From the NCBI GenBank assembly GCA_910586965.1, contig CAJUMF010000009.1:1-64000 (forward strand): a stretch of 64,000 bases of DNA. The letters are read 5' to 3'. Below are positions 35,774 through 43,837 of the stretch, piece after piece. Origin of the DNA: an uncultured Dorea sp. GTDB taxonomy: Bacteria > Bacillota > Clostridia > Lachnospirales > Lachnospiraceae. Both the position numbers and the translations under genes were made by a program. The notes below the pieces were generated by a model, which had not been told where the DNA came from, ran no database searches, and saw only the letters and a program-made list of their open reading frames with translations. Position 1 is the stretch's first letter; the number at the start of each line of letters is the position of its first letter.

Positions 35774-36076
35774 CTAATAATCAAAGATTGATTGTACTGC
35801 ATCCGCTATATTGATAATATCGGGATATTTCAGTCTTGCTATTTTTTTGTATCCCCTGTAAGTCAAATCTACTAATTTCATTTGCTCACATAATACCCAG
35901 CCGCAGACTTCCTCTGTGTGAATTTCAATATGCAGTGGGTCCGGATTCACTTCAGGCAATATCGGGCATACAATTGCCTGTTCTGACTGATTAAAATAAT
36001 TTTTACTCACAATCAATACAGGTCTTTTAATTCTTTCTACCGATAAAATATCACCCTGCTCAAAAGGAAGATTCAT
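35774..36076 (-). CDS. mazF: MazF/PemK-type toxin
   Basis: This protein of about 100 aa has the fold typical of the MazF endoribonuclease: FEQGDILSVERIKRPVLIVSK at the start, QAIVCPILPEV, and GWVLCEQMKLVDL (the conserved strand with Glu-Gln). MazF toxins cut mRNA at short motifs. The ATG at 36076 lies 1 nt after the mazE stop codon. Divergence from the standard RP.L.V motif is small. Confidence 0.82.
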   Translation of the reverse strand: MNLPFEQGDILSVERIKRPVLIVSKNYFNQSEQAIVCPILPEVNPDPLHIEIHTEEVCGWVLCEQMKLVDLTYRGYKKIARLKYPDIINIADAVQSIFDY

Positions 36077-36077
36077 A

Positions 36078-36320
36078 TCACCACTGCTCCCTTCCAACCG
36101 GGTCATCCCACTCAAATTCTTTATATGGGCCTACTTTCCCATGAAACTCCACCGCTCTTTCTTCCAATGTCTGATGCTTAAACTTTTTGCTCAACACGAT
36201 ACTGTCATTTTTTACCTCTATATCCAGGAAATCATCTATTCTTGCTCCAATACTCTCCAATATATCTTTTGACAATCGAATCCCCTGGCTGTTACCCCAT
36301 GTCTTTATCTGTGCTACCAT
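36078..36320 (-). CDS. mazE: MazE/AbrB-type antitoxin
   Basis: This 80-aa SpoVT/AbrB-domain antitoxin carries IKTWGNSQGIRLSKDILESI, the standard MazE DNA-binding start, with an acidic, flexible C-terminus that wraps MazF (EFEWDDPVGREQW). The ATG at 36320 has GGAGG 8 nt upstream. It overlaps or abuts mazF, the usual antitoxin-first order. A palindrome upstream fits autorepression. Confidence 0.88.
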   Translation of the reverse strand: MVAQIKTWGNSQGIRLSKDILESIGARIDDFLDIEVKNDSIVLSKKFKHQTLEERAVEFHGKVGPYKEFEWDDPVGREQW

Positions 36321-36340
36321 AGTTTTTTCCCTCCATTGTT

Positions 36341-36355
36341 TATACATAGTGTATA
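36341..36355. promoter_or_regulatory. Putative mazEF operator palindrome
   Basis: TATACA-TAG-TGTATA is a perfect 6-bp inverted repeat 20 nt upstream of the mazE start codon, where MazE autorepressors bind. Confidence 0.5.
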
Positions 36356-36389
36356 CATTTTTTCAGATAATGTCAACACGAAGATATCA

Positions 36390-37130
36390 TCACAGCTCCC
36401 CCATCCTCCCGACAATCTCCTGATAAAACGCCTCCCGCCCTTTATTCTTTTCCAACTCATCCAGTACCGCCCCGTCCTTCAGCAAAAGAATCCTGCTGCA
36501 GCAGCTTGCCATCTGCGGGTCATGAGTCACCATGACAATGGTTTTACCATATTCCCTGTTAATCTTATCCAATGCGTCAATCACTATCTGCCCCGACTTG
36601 GAATCCAGACTGCCCGTAGGCTCGTCCGCCAGAATGAGCTCCGGGTTGTTAATGAGCGCGCGGCAGATTGCCGCTCTCTGCTTTTCCCCGCCCGAAAGCT
36701 CATACGGGTACTTTTTAAGCAAGTGGGTAATCTGAAATCTCTCTGCATACCCATAAGTTTCTTTTTCCATCCGTTCCTTCTCTTCTCTCCCAAGAATCAT
36801 CGGCAGCATAATATTTTCTTCCGCCGTAAGGCTGTCCATCAGATAAAAATCCTGAAAGACGAACCCAATCTGGCGCCGCCTAATCCGAGCCAGGGCATCC
36901 CCGCGGATTTTCCCCGTCTCCTTCCCGCAAAAGTAAAGTTCCCCGCCTGTCTGCCTGTCAATCAGCCCAAGCACCTTCAAAAGCGTCGTCTTCCCGCACC
37001 CGGACTTTCCCATGATTCCTGCAAACTCCCCTTTTTCGACCGCAAGATTAATCCCTCTGAGCACTTCCGTCTTTTCCCCTCCCGGAGTCTCATAACTTCT
37101 CACAAGATGCTCTGCCCTTAAAATATCCAT
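36390..37130 (-). CDS. ABC transporter ATP-binding protein (BceA/MacB type)
   Basis: This 246-aa ATPase has Walker A GIMGKSGCGKTT, Q-loop FVFQDFYLMD, signature YELSGGEKQRAAICRAL, Walker B LILADEPTGSLDS and switch His VMVTHD. It pairs with the FtsX-type permease 44 bp upstream in the same transcript, forming a type VII exporter-like or peptide-antibiotic resistance pump. It is the last gene of the sigma-anti-sigma-permease-ATPase operon. Confidence 0.92.
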   Translation of the reverse strand: MDILRAEHLVRSYETPGGEKTEVLRGINLAVEKGEFAGIMGKSGCGKTTLLKVLGLIDRQTGGELYFCGKETGKIRGDALARIRRRQIGFVFQDFYLMDSLTAEENIMLPMILGREEKERMEKETYGYAERFQITHLLKKYPYELSGGEKQRAAICRALINNPELILADEPTGSLDSKSGQIVIDALDKINREYGKTIVMVTHDPQMASCCSRILLLKDGAVLDELEKNKGREAFYQEIVGRMGEL

Positions 37131-37174
37131 ACCGCACTACTCCTTTTCCAACTGCCTCTTACACCACACCTGAT

Positions 37175-39040
37175 TTAATATTCCAAAGGTACCCCCTGCT
37201 CTGCCGCGCCGACCGCGCCCTCATAATAAGCTCCGAAAAACACCCGGCAGAACACCTGGGAAATCCCCGCCGCAAAAAGAACCGGAACCAGCACCGCCCG
37301 CAAGACCTCCAGGCCCGCCGCACGTCCTGCCCGCCTCCTCTCCATTCCAAGCACACATAAAAACCGATGCCGCGCCCTTTTCTCGTCCATCTCCGAAAAA
37401 TGCATCAGCCAGATAACAAACATGCCGAATAACAGGATAACGCTGGTCACAATCCCCACAATCATGCGGTTTAACACGTTCTCCTTCCGGTCAATATCCG
37501 TGATTGTCCGGCGGCAGAACGCCTCCTTAAGCACTCCCTTACCCCTTTGCTCCTCGGCAAATGCCGTTGCACCCGAAAGATTTCCCTTATCCGCATTTAT
37601 GATCATAAGCACCTGATGAAACTGCCCCTTATCTGCCGCCTCTTTCACCGTCCTGTCCGGCAGGACCACAATTCCCGTCAGCGAGAACCCCAGCAGCTCC
37701 TCAATCCGTTCGTCCTTTATCCGGAAATCGCACCTATAGCTCCCGTTTTCTCCCGGCTCCTCCCACTCCGTATTGCTGCATTTTCCAAGAGTGACCGACT
37801 CAAGCCTCTTTTTTCCCGAATGGTCCAGCATAGACTCCCGGCTCCCCTCTTCCCGCCAGATGCGGTATATCTCTCCCTCCGCAAGACTTACCCCGCCGGA
37901 TACTTCCCTTTCAGATACTTCCCTTTCAGATACTTCTCCTTCTGCAAATATCTCATGATAATCCGTCTCCGACATGCCAATCCACGAATCGCCCCCAGGC
38001 TCATTGACCCACACAAAAGGAAACCATACGCATTCCGCCCCAAAATCCGACTGCATTTTCCCAAGAAACGCATACGCATCCCCCTCCTCGGAAATACACA
38101 CAAAATCATTGGGCATCTGCCTTTCATGGAGAGTTCCTCTTATCATCAAAAAGGAAAAATAAACCGCCAGGATGCCCAAAAGCATCTGAATCACCGCTCT
38201 GCTCCTGTGCCGTTTCCAGTAATGGTACACATGGTTCCATGATAAGATATGGCTCCGGTAATACCCTGAGCCCCGGAACCGCTCCAGTATGTAACCCATT
38301 CCCAAAAATACACAGACACACACTCCGGCGCATACAAGGAACACCGCCATGTGCGCCATCATCGGCTCATTGTCCGCCATAAAAAGTCCCCCGGCAATCA
38401 CCCCGGCTCCGACCAGAAAATAAAGAACCGACTGCGGGGATTCCAGCCGCTTTTCTTTCGCCGTTCCCTTTTGCAGCGCTCCGTTCATTCCCCGGGCATC
38501 CGCCGCCATAAATACTGCCAGCAGAGAACCCGCTATCAGCACCGCGCACAGAAGGGCTGTAAGTCCATACACCCTCCCCATGGAAATCCCTTTTGCAAAA
38601 GACTGCCCCAGCCTCCTGCCTAAAAACCATCCTGCCAGCATCGTTCCCGCCTTTCCCAGTATCAGTCCGGCTCCGCAGGCAATGCCGCAGCTTAAAGTAT
38701 ACTCCAGGACAACCATGCGTCTCATATCTTTCTTTTGAATCCCGAGAATCCTGAAGATTCCGTAATCCTTCTCCCTGGACTGAATGTAAAACCGCACCGA
38801 ATACCCGATGACCAGAATCGTAATGAGAATCATCACCGGGATGATTGCCCTGAGCTGTTCCTTAAGCTCACTCCGGTAAGCAAAAGCCAGCGCCTTCGTC
38901 TCAACCCCATCAATCATCCCCGCCGCCTGTCCAAGGTACGCCAGCAAAAACAGAACTGCCACCGACAGCATGACACTGGCAAAAAATGCGATAAAATTCT
39001 TATAATTATGCCGAAAGCTCTTCCATACGATTTTCCCCAT
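37175..39040 (-). CDS. FtsX-like ABC transporter permease (BceB type)
   Basis: The protein of about 621 aa shows the BceB plan: one N-terminal helix (FIAFFASVMLSVAVLFLLA), three more helices, a paired block (about 240-310), a large extracellular domain (about 345-520) and three C-terminal helices. BceAB pumps sense and remove cell-wall antibiotics. A triplicated 15-bp sequence at 37899-37935 encodes Ser-Glu-Arg-Glu-Val repeats in the extracellular domain. The ATG at 39040 follows AGGAG; the longer frame to 39265 is unsupported. Confidence 0.88.
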   Translation of the reverse strand: MGKIVWKSFRHNYKNFIAFFASVMLSVAVLFLLAYLGQAAGMIDGVETKALAFAYRSELKEQLRAIIPVMILITILVIGYSVRFYIQSREKDYGIFRILGIQKKDMRRMVVLEYTLSCGIACGAGLILGKAGTMLAGWFLGRRLGQSFAKGISMGRVYGLTALLCAVLIAGSLLAVFMAADARGMNGALQKGTAKEKRLESPQSVLYFLVGAGVIAGGLFMADNEPMMAHMAVFLVCAGVCVCVFLGMGYILERFRGSGYYRSHILSWNHVYHYWKRHRSRAVIQMLLGILAVYFSFLMIRGTLHERQMPNDFVCISEEGDAYAFLGKMQSDFGAECVWFPFVWVNEPGGDSWIGMSETDYHEIFAEGEVSEREVSEREVSGGVSLAEGEIYRIWREEGSRESMLDHSGKKRLESVTLGKCSNTEWEEPGENGSYRCDFRIKDERIEELLGFSLTGIVVLPDRTVKEAADKGQFHQVLMIINADKGNLSGATAFAEEQRGKGVLKEAFCRRTITDIDRKENVLNRMIVGIVTSVILLFGMFVIWLMHFSEMDEKRARHRFLCVLGMERRRAGRAAGLEVLRAVLVPVLFAAGISQVFCRVFFGAYYEGAVGAAEQGVPLEY

Positions 39041-39075
39041 ATCTTCTCCTATCCCGCTCCTATCCCGCTCACAGT

Positions 39076-39651
39076 TTAAAATATTTCCAGAATCACAAAG
39101 ACAAGCAGCGCCACCGCTTTCAGGACATAGGACAGCACCACCAGCGGCTCTGACATCCTTCTGCCGGACAGCCCGCCGCGTCTCTTTCTCCACATTCCCG
39201 CCATGCAGAAAATATCCACGGCCCCAAAAAACAGGCAGAATCCCGATATCTCCGGAAGATTCCACTGCCCTTCCAGCATCTCCCGGCTCATTATCCCCTC
39301 GAACCCCTTATAGATTTCCACAGACTGCCCTCCAAGGTAAATGCCCCGCACCCACCTCACAAAAAAGGGCAGCGCCGCATTAAGGAGCAAGTCAAAGCCC
39401 GCCGCAAAAAACATGAGCCGCGCACGCGCTCTCTCTTCCAGACCGCTCACACTTCTCTTAAGGACGTCCGCCTCCCGGAAAACTGCCTCAGAATCCACGG
39501 GCATCACAAGAGAGCCTTTCATCTGCTCTGCCTCCCTCCGGCAACTTTCGCAGCCGTCCAGATGGTCTTCCACCAGCCTTTTTGTATCCTCGCTCACCGC
39601 CCCGTCAATAAAGAGCGGCAAGATATCCAAAATCACGTTACAGCTAATCAT
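39076..39651 (-). CDS. Anti-sigma factor with zinc-finger N-terminus and membrane helices
   Basis: This protein of about 191 aa starts MISCNVILDILPLFIDG and has the zf-HC2 anti-sigma motif (Cys at residue 4, then HLDGCESCRREAEQ). Three hydrophobic segments follow, so it is membrane bound. It overlaps the sigma factor gene by 8 bp (ATG at 39651, with the GGAGG inside the sigma gene). It probably holds the ECF sigma factor until antibiotic or envelope stress releases it. Confidence 0.85.
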   Translation of the reverse strand: MISCNVILDILPLFIDGAVSEDTKRLVEDHLDGCESCRREAEQMKGSLVMPVDSEAVFREADVLKRSVSGLEERARARLMFFAAGFDLLLNAALPFFVRWVRGIYLGGQSVEIYKGFEGIMSREMLEGQWNLPEISGFCLFFGAVDIFCMAGMWRKRRGGLSGRRMSEPLVVLSYVLKAVALLVFVILEIF

Positions 39652-40189
39652 TTTCAAAAACCTCCATATACGCCGCGATTTTTTTCTTTGCCCGATAATA
39701 CGTCACCCGCGCCCATCCCGGGCTCTTCCCGAACAGCGCGCCGATTTTCTCAAAGGGAAGTTCTCCGAACACCCGCAGCCTGAAAACCTCCCGGTAAGGC
39801 TCGTCCATCTCCTCCAGATACCGGCGGATGTACGCCACCCTCTCTTTGTCAATAAGCGTCCTTGCCGGTTCAAAACGGATATCCGCGCAAAGCTCCAGGC
39901 TGTCCTCTCCCCCATAGCCGTCTGGCGAACCGCTGCCTCCTGCATAATTTCGGTCTGCGTAGATTTTCTGGCGCTTGCAGTAGTTGTAATAGAGATTGCG
40001 CGCGATGACAAAAAGCCACGCCCGGACATCTTTCCTGCCGTCGAATGTCCCGGCTGCTTTCATCGCTTTTAAAAACGTTTCCTGGGCGATTTCCTCCGCC
40101 ACATCCTGAGCGGCGGACAGACTGCGGACATAGCGGTATACGTCAAGGTAATACGATTTGTAGACAGCCTCGAAATCCAGACAGACCAC
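39644..40189 (-). CDS. ECF RNA polymerase sigma factor
   Basis: This 181-aa sigma-70 family ECF protein has region 2 (EEIAQETFLKAMKAAGTFDGR, then WLFVIARNLYYNYCKR) and region 4 (LRVFGELPFEKIGALFGKSP, then ARVTYYRAKKKI). The start is taken at a GTG at 40189, whose ribosome site AAAGGGG is unusually close. A possible ECF-type promoter lies just upstream (TGTAAC, 17 bp, GTTA at about 40210-40240), suggesting autoregulation. Confidence 0.9.
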   Translation of the reverse strand: MVCLDFEAVYKSYYLDVYRYVRSLSAAQDVAEEIAQETFLKAMKAAGTFDGRKDVRAWLFVIARNLYYNYCKRQKIYADRNYAGGSGSPDGYGGEDSLELCADIRFEPARTLIDKERVAYIRRYLEEMDEPYREVFRLRVFGELPFEKIGALFGKSPGWARVTYYRAKKKIAAYMEVFEND

Positions 40190-40337
40190 CCCCTTTGCTT
40201 TATTAACAATTAATATATGGAAATGTTACAGAAATTTTCAAAAAAAGAGCCCTGAAAGGAAAATCTCTTCTCCTTCCAAGGTTCTCTCTATCCCACAAAA
40301 TATTCTCTTTTGCCCCGATTGAATATCTGTGTCTCTA

Positions 40338-40568
40338 TTAGTTCTTTTTCCTGAACTCTGCCATATCAGCCAGCATTTCTTCTTCGGATTCTCAGCCCTT
40401 ATCATCTGCGAACATTTCCTGGATTTCTTTCATTGCAACCTTGCTCCGCTCCGCCTTTGCCTTTTTTCTATTTGCAGACAGGAACTGTATATAGCTAAGC
40501 GCCGACATTAAATCTTCCTCTTCCAGTGTGTTCAGCAAATCATTTACTGCTATAGCTGTTGGCGCCAT
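40338..40568 (-). pseudogene. Small antitoxin-like gene interrupted by an in-frame UGA
   Basis: The ATG at 40568 has GGGGGAAT 8 nt upstream. The reading frame gives 58 aa (LLNTLEEEDLMSALSYIQFL, then a basic/acidic helix ending MFADDKG), stops at UGA (40392-40394) and would continue in frame for 17 more codons (SEEEMLADMAEFRKKN) to TAA at 40338. A TGG-to-TGA change would give this. It resembles small antitoxin-type proteins without a known toxin nearby. A minus-strand terminator-like hairpin follows at about 40245-40290. Confidence 0.7.
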
Positions 40569-40660
40569 ATATCATTCCCCCTTTACAAATTGTCATTAAA
40601 AGTATACCATTTTTTTACCGGATATACTATTCATTCCATCAAAAAAACAAAGATATCAGG

Positions 40661-40710
40661 GTCAAAAGGTATTTTGACCCCATGATGCCGCGGATTGCTC
40701 TCCGTTACTG
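40661..40710. repeat. Truncated copy of the GTCAAAAGG repeat family
   Basis: GTCAAAAGGTATTTTGAC (40661-40678) and the following about 25 bp match the left end of the MITE-like element at 34021 (34038-34080) with few differences. The right arm of that element is not present here. It lies downstream of proC. Confidence 0.6.
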
Positions 40711-40718
40711 CTCTCCAC

Positions 40719-41513
40719 CTACATATTCTTAGAAATCTCCTCGCACACCTTCATCGCCTCAATGACCGCGCTCCTGAACCCTTTTTCCTCCAGCGTCCTG
40801 ACTGCGCCGATGGTCGTTCCTGCCGGGGAGCATACCATGTCCTTGAGCTCTCCCGGATGCTTTCCGGTGTCAAGCACCATCTTCGCACTTCCAAGGACTG
40901 CCTGTGCCGCGAACTGGTAAGCCTGCGCCCTCGGCATACCGCCGGACACAGCCGCATCCGCCATAGCCTCGATAAACATATACACATAAGCCGGAGAACT
41001 TCCGCTTACTGCCGTCACCACATCCATAAGCTTTTCCGGCACAAGCTCCACTTTGCTGAAACTTTCAAGAATCTCCTTTACCCGGGCGGTTCCTTCTTCT
41101 GTCATATGCTCATTCGGACATGCCGCCGTCATGCCCGCGCCCACCATAGCCGGAGTATTCGGCATCGTGCGGACAATCTTCACTGCCTTTCCGAACTGCT
41201 CCGAAAGCCAGGAGAGGGTCTTTCCCGGCGCAATCGTGATGATAATCTTATCCTCCGTCACCTCGTCCTTGATTCCCGCAATCACATCTGCGTAAAACTG
41301 CGGTTTCACAGACAGGATGATAACTTCTGCATTTTTCACGACTTCCGTATTATCCGCCGTCACATGGATTCCGAACTGCTCCTTCGCCCGCTCCCTTCCC
41401 GGTGCGAACGGGTCCGCTCCGATAATCTCATCTGCTTTGAAAAGTCCCTTGTTAATCACGCCGCCCATGATTGCGGATGCCATATTCCCTGTTCCGATAA
41501 ATCCTAATTTCAT
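40719..41513 (-). CDS. proC: Pyrroline-5-carboxylate reductase
   Basis: ProC reduces P5C to proline with NAD(P)H. The 264-aa enzyme has the Rossmann start GFIGTGNMASAIMGG, IVRTMPNTPAMVGAG, and the C-terminal signature ALSGSSPAYVYM-like stretch (VSGSSPAYVYMFIEAMAD). The ATG follows GGAAGG by about 10 nt. It is divergent from a GntR regulator, and two GTATAC palindromes lie between them. Confidence 0.95.
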   Translation of the reverse strand: MKLGFIGTGNMASAIMGGVINKGLFKADEIIGADPFAPGRERAKEQFGIHVTADNTEVVKNAEVIILSVKPQFYADVIAGIKDEVTEDKIIITIAPGKTLSWLSEQFGKAVKIVRTMPNTPAMVGAGMTAACPNEHMTEEGTARVKEILESFSKVELVPEKLMDVVTAVSGSSPAYVYMFIEAMADAAVSGGMPRAQAYQFAAQAVLGSAKMVLDTGKHPGELKDMVCSPAGTTIGAVRTLEEKGFRSAVIEAMKVCEEISKNM

Positions 41514-41617
41514 CTTCTTACCCTTCCTTATATGTATTTGTTTTCAGTCTGCCGCGCCTTTTTGCCTGCCGGAAATCCTACCGCAGACAATGTCCTGGCA
41601 AACCTTCTTGTTTTCGA

Positions 41618-41649
41618 TTTGTATACATTTTAATATTTTGTATACAAAT
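41618..41649. promoter_or_regulatory. Two GntR-type operator palindromes between proC and the GntR gene
   Basis: TTTGTATACATTT (centre at 41621-41626) and TTTTGTATACAAAT (centre at 41640-41645) are 19 bp apart. The half sites TTGT/ACAA match the FadR/FCD subfamily style of operator. The likely ligand is unknown. Confidence 0.6.
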
Positions 41650-41788
41650 CATCTTTACGAATACTATACCACCATTCGTACACAAAGTCAATGACTTGAA
41701 TTAAAAAAGAAAAAATGTTACAATTCATCCATGCAAAATTTTATTTATTGCGGAAACATTTTTAGAAACAAATATCGGGGAAACGGTC

Positions 41789-42427
41789 ATGTCAGAAAAA
41801 ACACTGTCTCTTGCCGAACAGGCATATGAAAAGATAAAACAGAATATTTTGAACCTTACCTATCCGCCGGGTATGCCGCTCACTGAGGCAATGCTCACGA
41901 AGGAGCTGGGCATGAGCCGCAGCCCTGTCCGGAGCGCCATTCAGATGCTGCAGACGGAAGGGCTCATCGAATCCGACTACTACCGTTCCATCACCGTCAA
42001 GCCAATCACCCGGCAGGACATCGAAGAAATCTACCAGCTCCGAGAGCTTTTGGAAACCTCTGCCTTCCGGCATATCTTCACCTCCGGAAAGCACGAGGAA
42101 TACTCCTACCGCATTGAGGAAAAAGTAGTACGCATGTGTGCATGTGCGGGAGACCTCTACAAGTGGGAAATTGCCGACACCGACATGCACATGGAGATTA
42201 TCCGCGCCCTGCAAAACAGCCGGATTGAAAAAGTATACGAAAACACGCTGTCCGAACTTATCCGCATCGGCCAATGCTCCGTCAAAAACGGGATGCGGAT
42301 TCCAAAGACAAATGAAAATCTGAAAAAGATGGTCCAGTATATGCGGGAAGGAAATTACGAAAAATCATTTGCCATTTTAAAGGCAGACCATTTTGAAATC
42401 GGGAAAGACAGCGCGCTGAAGATGTAA
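41789..42427 (+). CDS. GntR family transcriptional regulator (FCD domain)
   Basis: This 212-aa regulator has an N-terminal winged helix (AYEKIKQNILNLTYPPGMPL, then LTKELGMSRSPVRSAIQML) and an FCD effector domain of six helices (YQLRELLETSAFRHIF). Double palindromes upstream suggest control of itself and of the divergent proC. It is followed 26 bp later by cdd. Confidence 0.9.
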   Translation: MSEKTLSLAEQAYEKIKQNILNLTYPPGMPLTEAMLTKELGMSRSPVRSAIQMLQTEGLIESDYYRSITVKPITRQDIEEIYQLRELLETSAFRHIFTSGKHEEYSYRIEEKVVRMCACAGDLYKWEIADTDMHMEIIRALQNSRIEKVYENTLSELIRIGQCSVKNGMRIPKTNENLKKMVQYMREGNYEKSFAILKADHFEIGKDSALKM

Positions 42428-42453
42428 AAACATGATATAACGGAGGAAGAAAG

Positions 42454-42867
42454 ATGACCAGCGAAGAATTGATCCTTGAGGCAAAAAAAGCCAGAGAACA
42501 CGCCTACACGCCATATTCCCATTTTCAGGTAGGCGCGGTCCTTGTTGCAAAAAGCGGGAAAATCTACCACGGCTGCAATATCGAAAATGCCGCCTACTCC
42601 CCGACTAACTGTGCAGAGCGGACAGCATTTTTCAAGGCAGTCTATGAGGGCGAGCGGGAATTTGAGCGGATTGCCATCGTCGGAGGCCCGGAAGGTTCCC
42701 CGGCGGACACATTATGCGCTCCCTGTGGCGTCTGCCGCCAGGTCATGATGGAATTCTGCAATCCGGAAACTTTCCAGATCATACTGGCCGACGGAAAAGG
42801 CAAATGCATCCAGCTTACGCTGAAAGAGATGCTGCCCTATGGATTCGGCCCGGATAATCTCGGATAG
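42454..42867 (+). CDS. cdd: Cytidine deaminase
   Basis: Cdd deaminates cytidine and deoxycytidine to the uridines. It is a tetrameric zinc enzyme of 137 aa. The zinc-site motifs are NCAERTAFFKA (Cys, Glu) and APCGVCRQVMMEF (two Cys). GGAGG precedes the start. It is likely co-transcribed with the GntR gene. Confidence 0.95.
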   Translation: MTSEELILEAKKAREHAYTPYSHFQVGAVLVAKSGKIYHGCNIENAAYSPTNCAERTAFFKAVYEGEREFERIAIVGGPEGSPADTLCAPCGVCRQVMMEFCNPETFQIILADGKGKCIQLTLKEMLPYGFGPDNLG

Positions 42868-42883
42868 TGTACTGCAGACAATA

Positions 42884-43471
42884 TCACTTCCGGAAATGTT
42901 CCATCATAACGGGCATCCACTCTCTGCTCCTATCTGCGAGGGAATAACTTCCTTTATTCAGACACCAGTCATATACCAGCGCACGCTCACACATGGAGTA
43001 ATACTGCACGATGTCGCTGACTGATTTCTCCCCGCAGATTTCACCCTTTTTCTGTCCTTCTTCCACAATCTTTGTCACTAATTTATAATACTGGCGGTTC
43101 TGGTCTAAAAGATGTCTCTGCCCCGCCGCCACAAGCTGCGTCGAATACAGGGAAGACAACAGGTCGATGCTTATCTTCTCCTCCATCATGCTGTGCGCCT
43201 TATAGTTGATATATATCAGCTTTTCAAAGCCGTCCATGCTCTCATCCATCTCACGTTCAAGCTCTTCGTAATACTCGTCCAGGACAAGGGAAAGCGTATT
43301 GAGCAGCTCATCCTTCGTGCTGAAATAATAGTAAAAAGAACCTTTCGAAGTCTCCGACAGCTCAATAATCTCATCTACCGTAGTTCCGTTATACCCTTTT
43401 TCGTAAAATAACTGCCATGCGGCAGACACAATCCTGCTCTTTACATTTTTCTTTTCCAAACCATTTTCCAT
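42884..43471 (-). CDS. TetR family transcriptional regulator
   Basis: This 195-aa protein has an N-terminal TetR helix-turn-helix (YEKGYNGTTVDEIIELSETS, then KGSFYYYFSTKDEL) and a helical ligand-binding domain. It follows the acylphosphatase gene by 12 bp in one transcript. Its targets are not evident. Confidence 0.88.
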   Translation of the reverse strand: MENGLEKKNVKSRIVSAAWQLFYEKGYNGTTVDEIIELSETSKGSFYYYFSTKDELLNTLSLVLDEYYEELEREMDESMDGFEKLIYINYKAHSMMEEKISIDLLSSLYSTQLVAAGQRHLLDQNRQYYKLVTKIVEEGQKKGEICGEKSVSDIVQYYSMCERALVYDWCLNKGSYSLADRSREWMPVMMEHFRK

Positions 43472-43483
43472 AACTTTTCTCCA

Positions 43484-43753
43484 TCATCTGACTTTAAAGC
43501 CGCTCTCTTCCTTTACAGGGATATCCTCTGCGTCAATCCAGCTTATATCGATAAACATACTGCGGTTAAGGCCTTCCATCATTTTGAAGATCATAGGTTC
43601 TCTCCCCTGCACCTCCATAAGCACTGTGCCGTCATATTCATTTCTCACCCATCCGGCAAGCCCGATGGACTGCGCCAGATGTTTCGCTGTATAGCGAAAG
43701 CCCACTCCCTGTACGCGTCCGTGAAAGACGATTCTTTTACGTACCTCAGACAT
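43484..43753 (-). CDS. acyP: Acylphosphatase
   Basis: This 89-aa enzyme hydrolyses acyl phosphates. The phosphate-loop motif GRVQGVGFRY with its Arg and the Asn in GWVRNEYDGTV are present. The ATG at 43753 has AGGATG upstream; the longer frame to 43816 lacks a site. The order acyP-tetR suggests co-expression. Confidence 0.92.
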   Translation of the reverse strand: MSEVRKRIVFHGRVQGVGFRYTAKHLAQSIGLAGWVRNEYDGTVLMEVQGREPMIFKMMEGLNRSMFIDISWIDAEDIPVKEESGFKVR

Positions 43754-43837
43754 ATCATCACATCCTATGCTGTATTTGACTTCATCCATTGTACAGGAAA
43801 ACAGGAAGAAATGCAATTTAAAATGGATTTTTGCATG

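Noticed and set aside
36336..37121. A 261-codon open frame opposite the ABC ATPase gene
   Set aside because: The minus-strand gene has all ABC motifs; the opposite frame has only low-complexity basic sequence.
39041..39265. N-terminal extension of the permease to 39265
   Set aside because: It would overlap the anti-sigma gene by nearly 190 bp; AGGAG precedes the ATG at 39040, where the first membrane helix begins.
32400..41000. The accessory region as a prophage or integrative element
   Set aside because: No integrase, relaxase, capsid, terminase or attachment-site repeat was found.
40695..41507. A 270-codon open frame opposite proC
   Set aside because: proC is clear from its motifs; the opposite frame is rich in His and Arg, typical of an antisense shadow.
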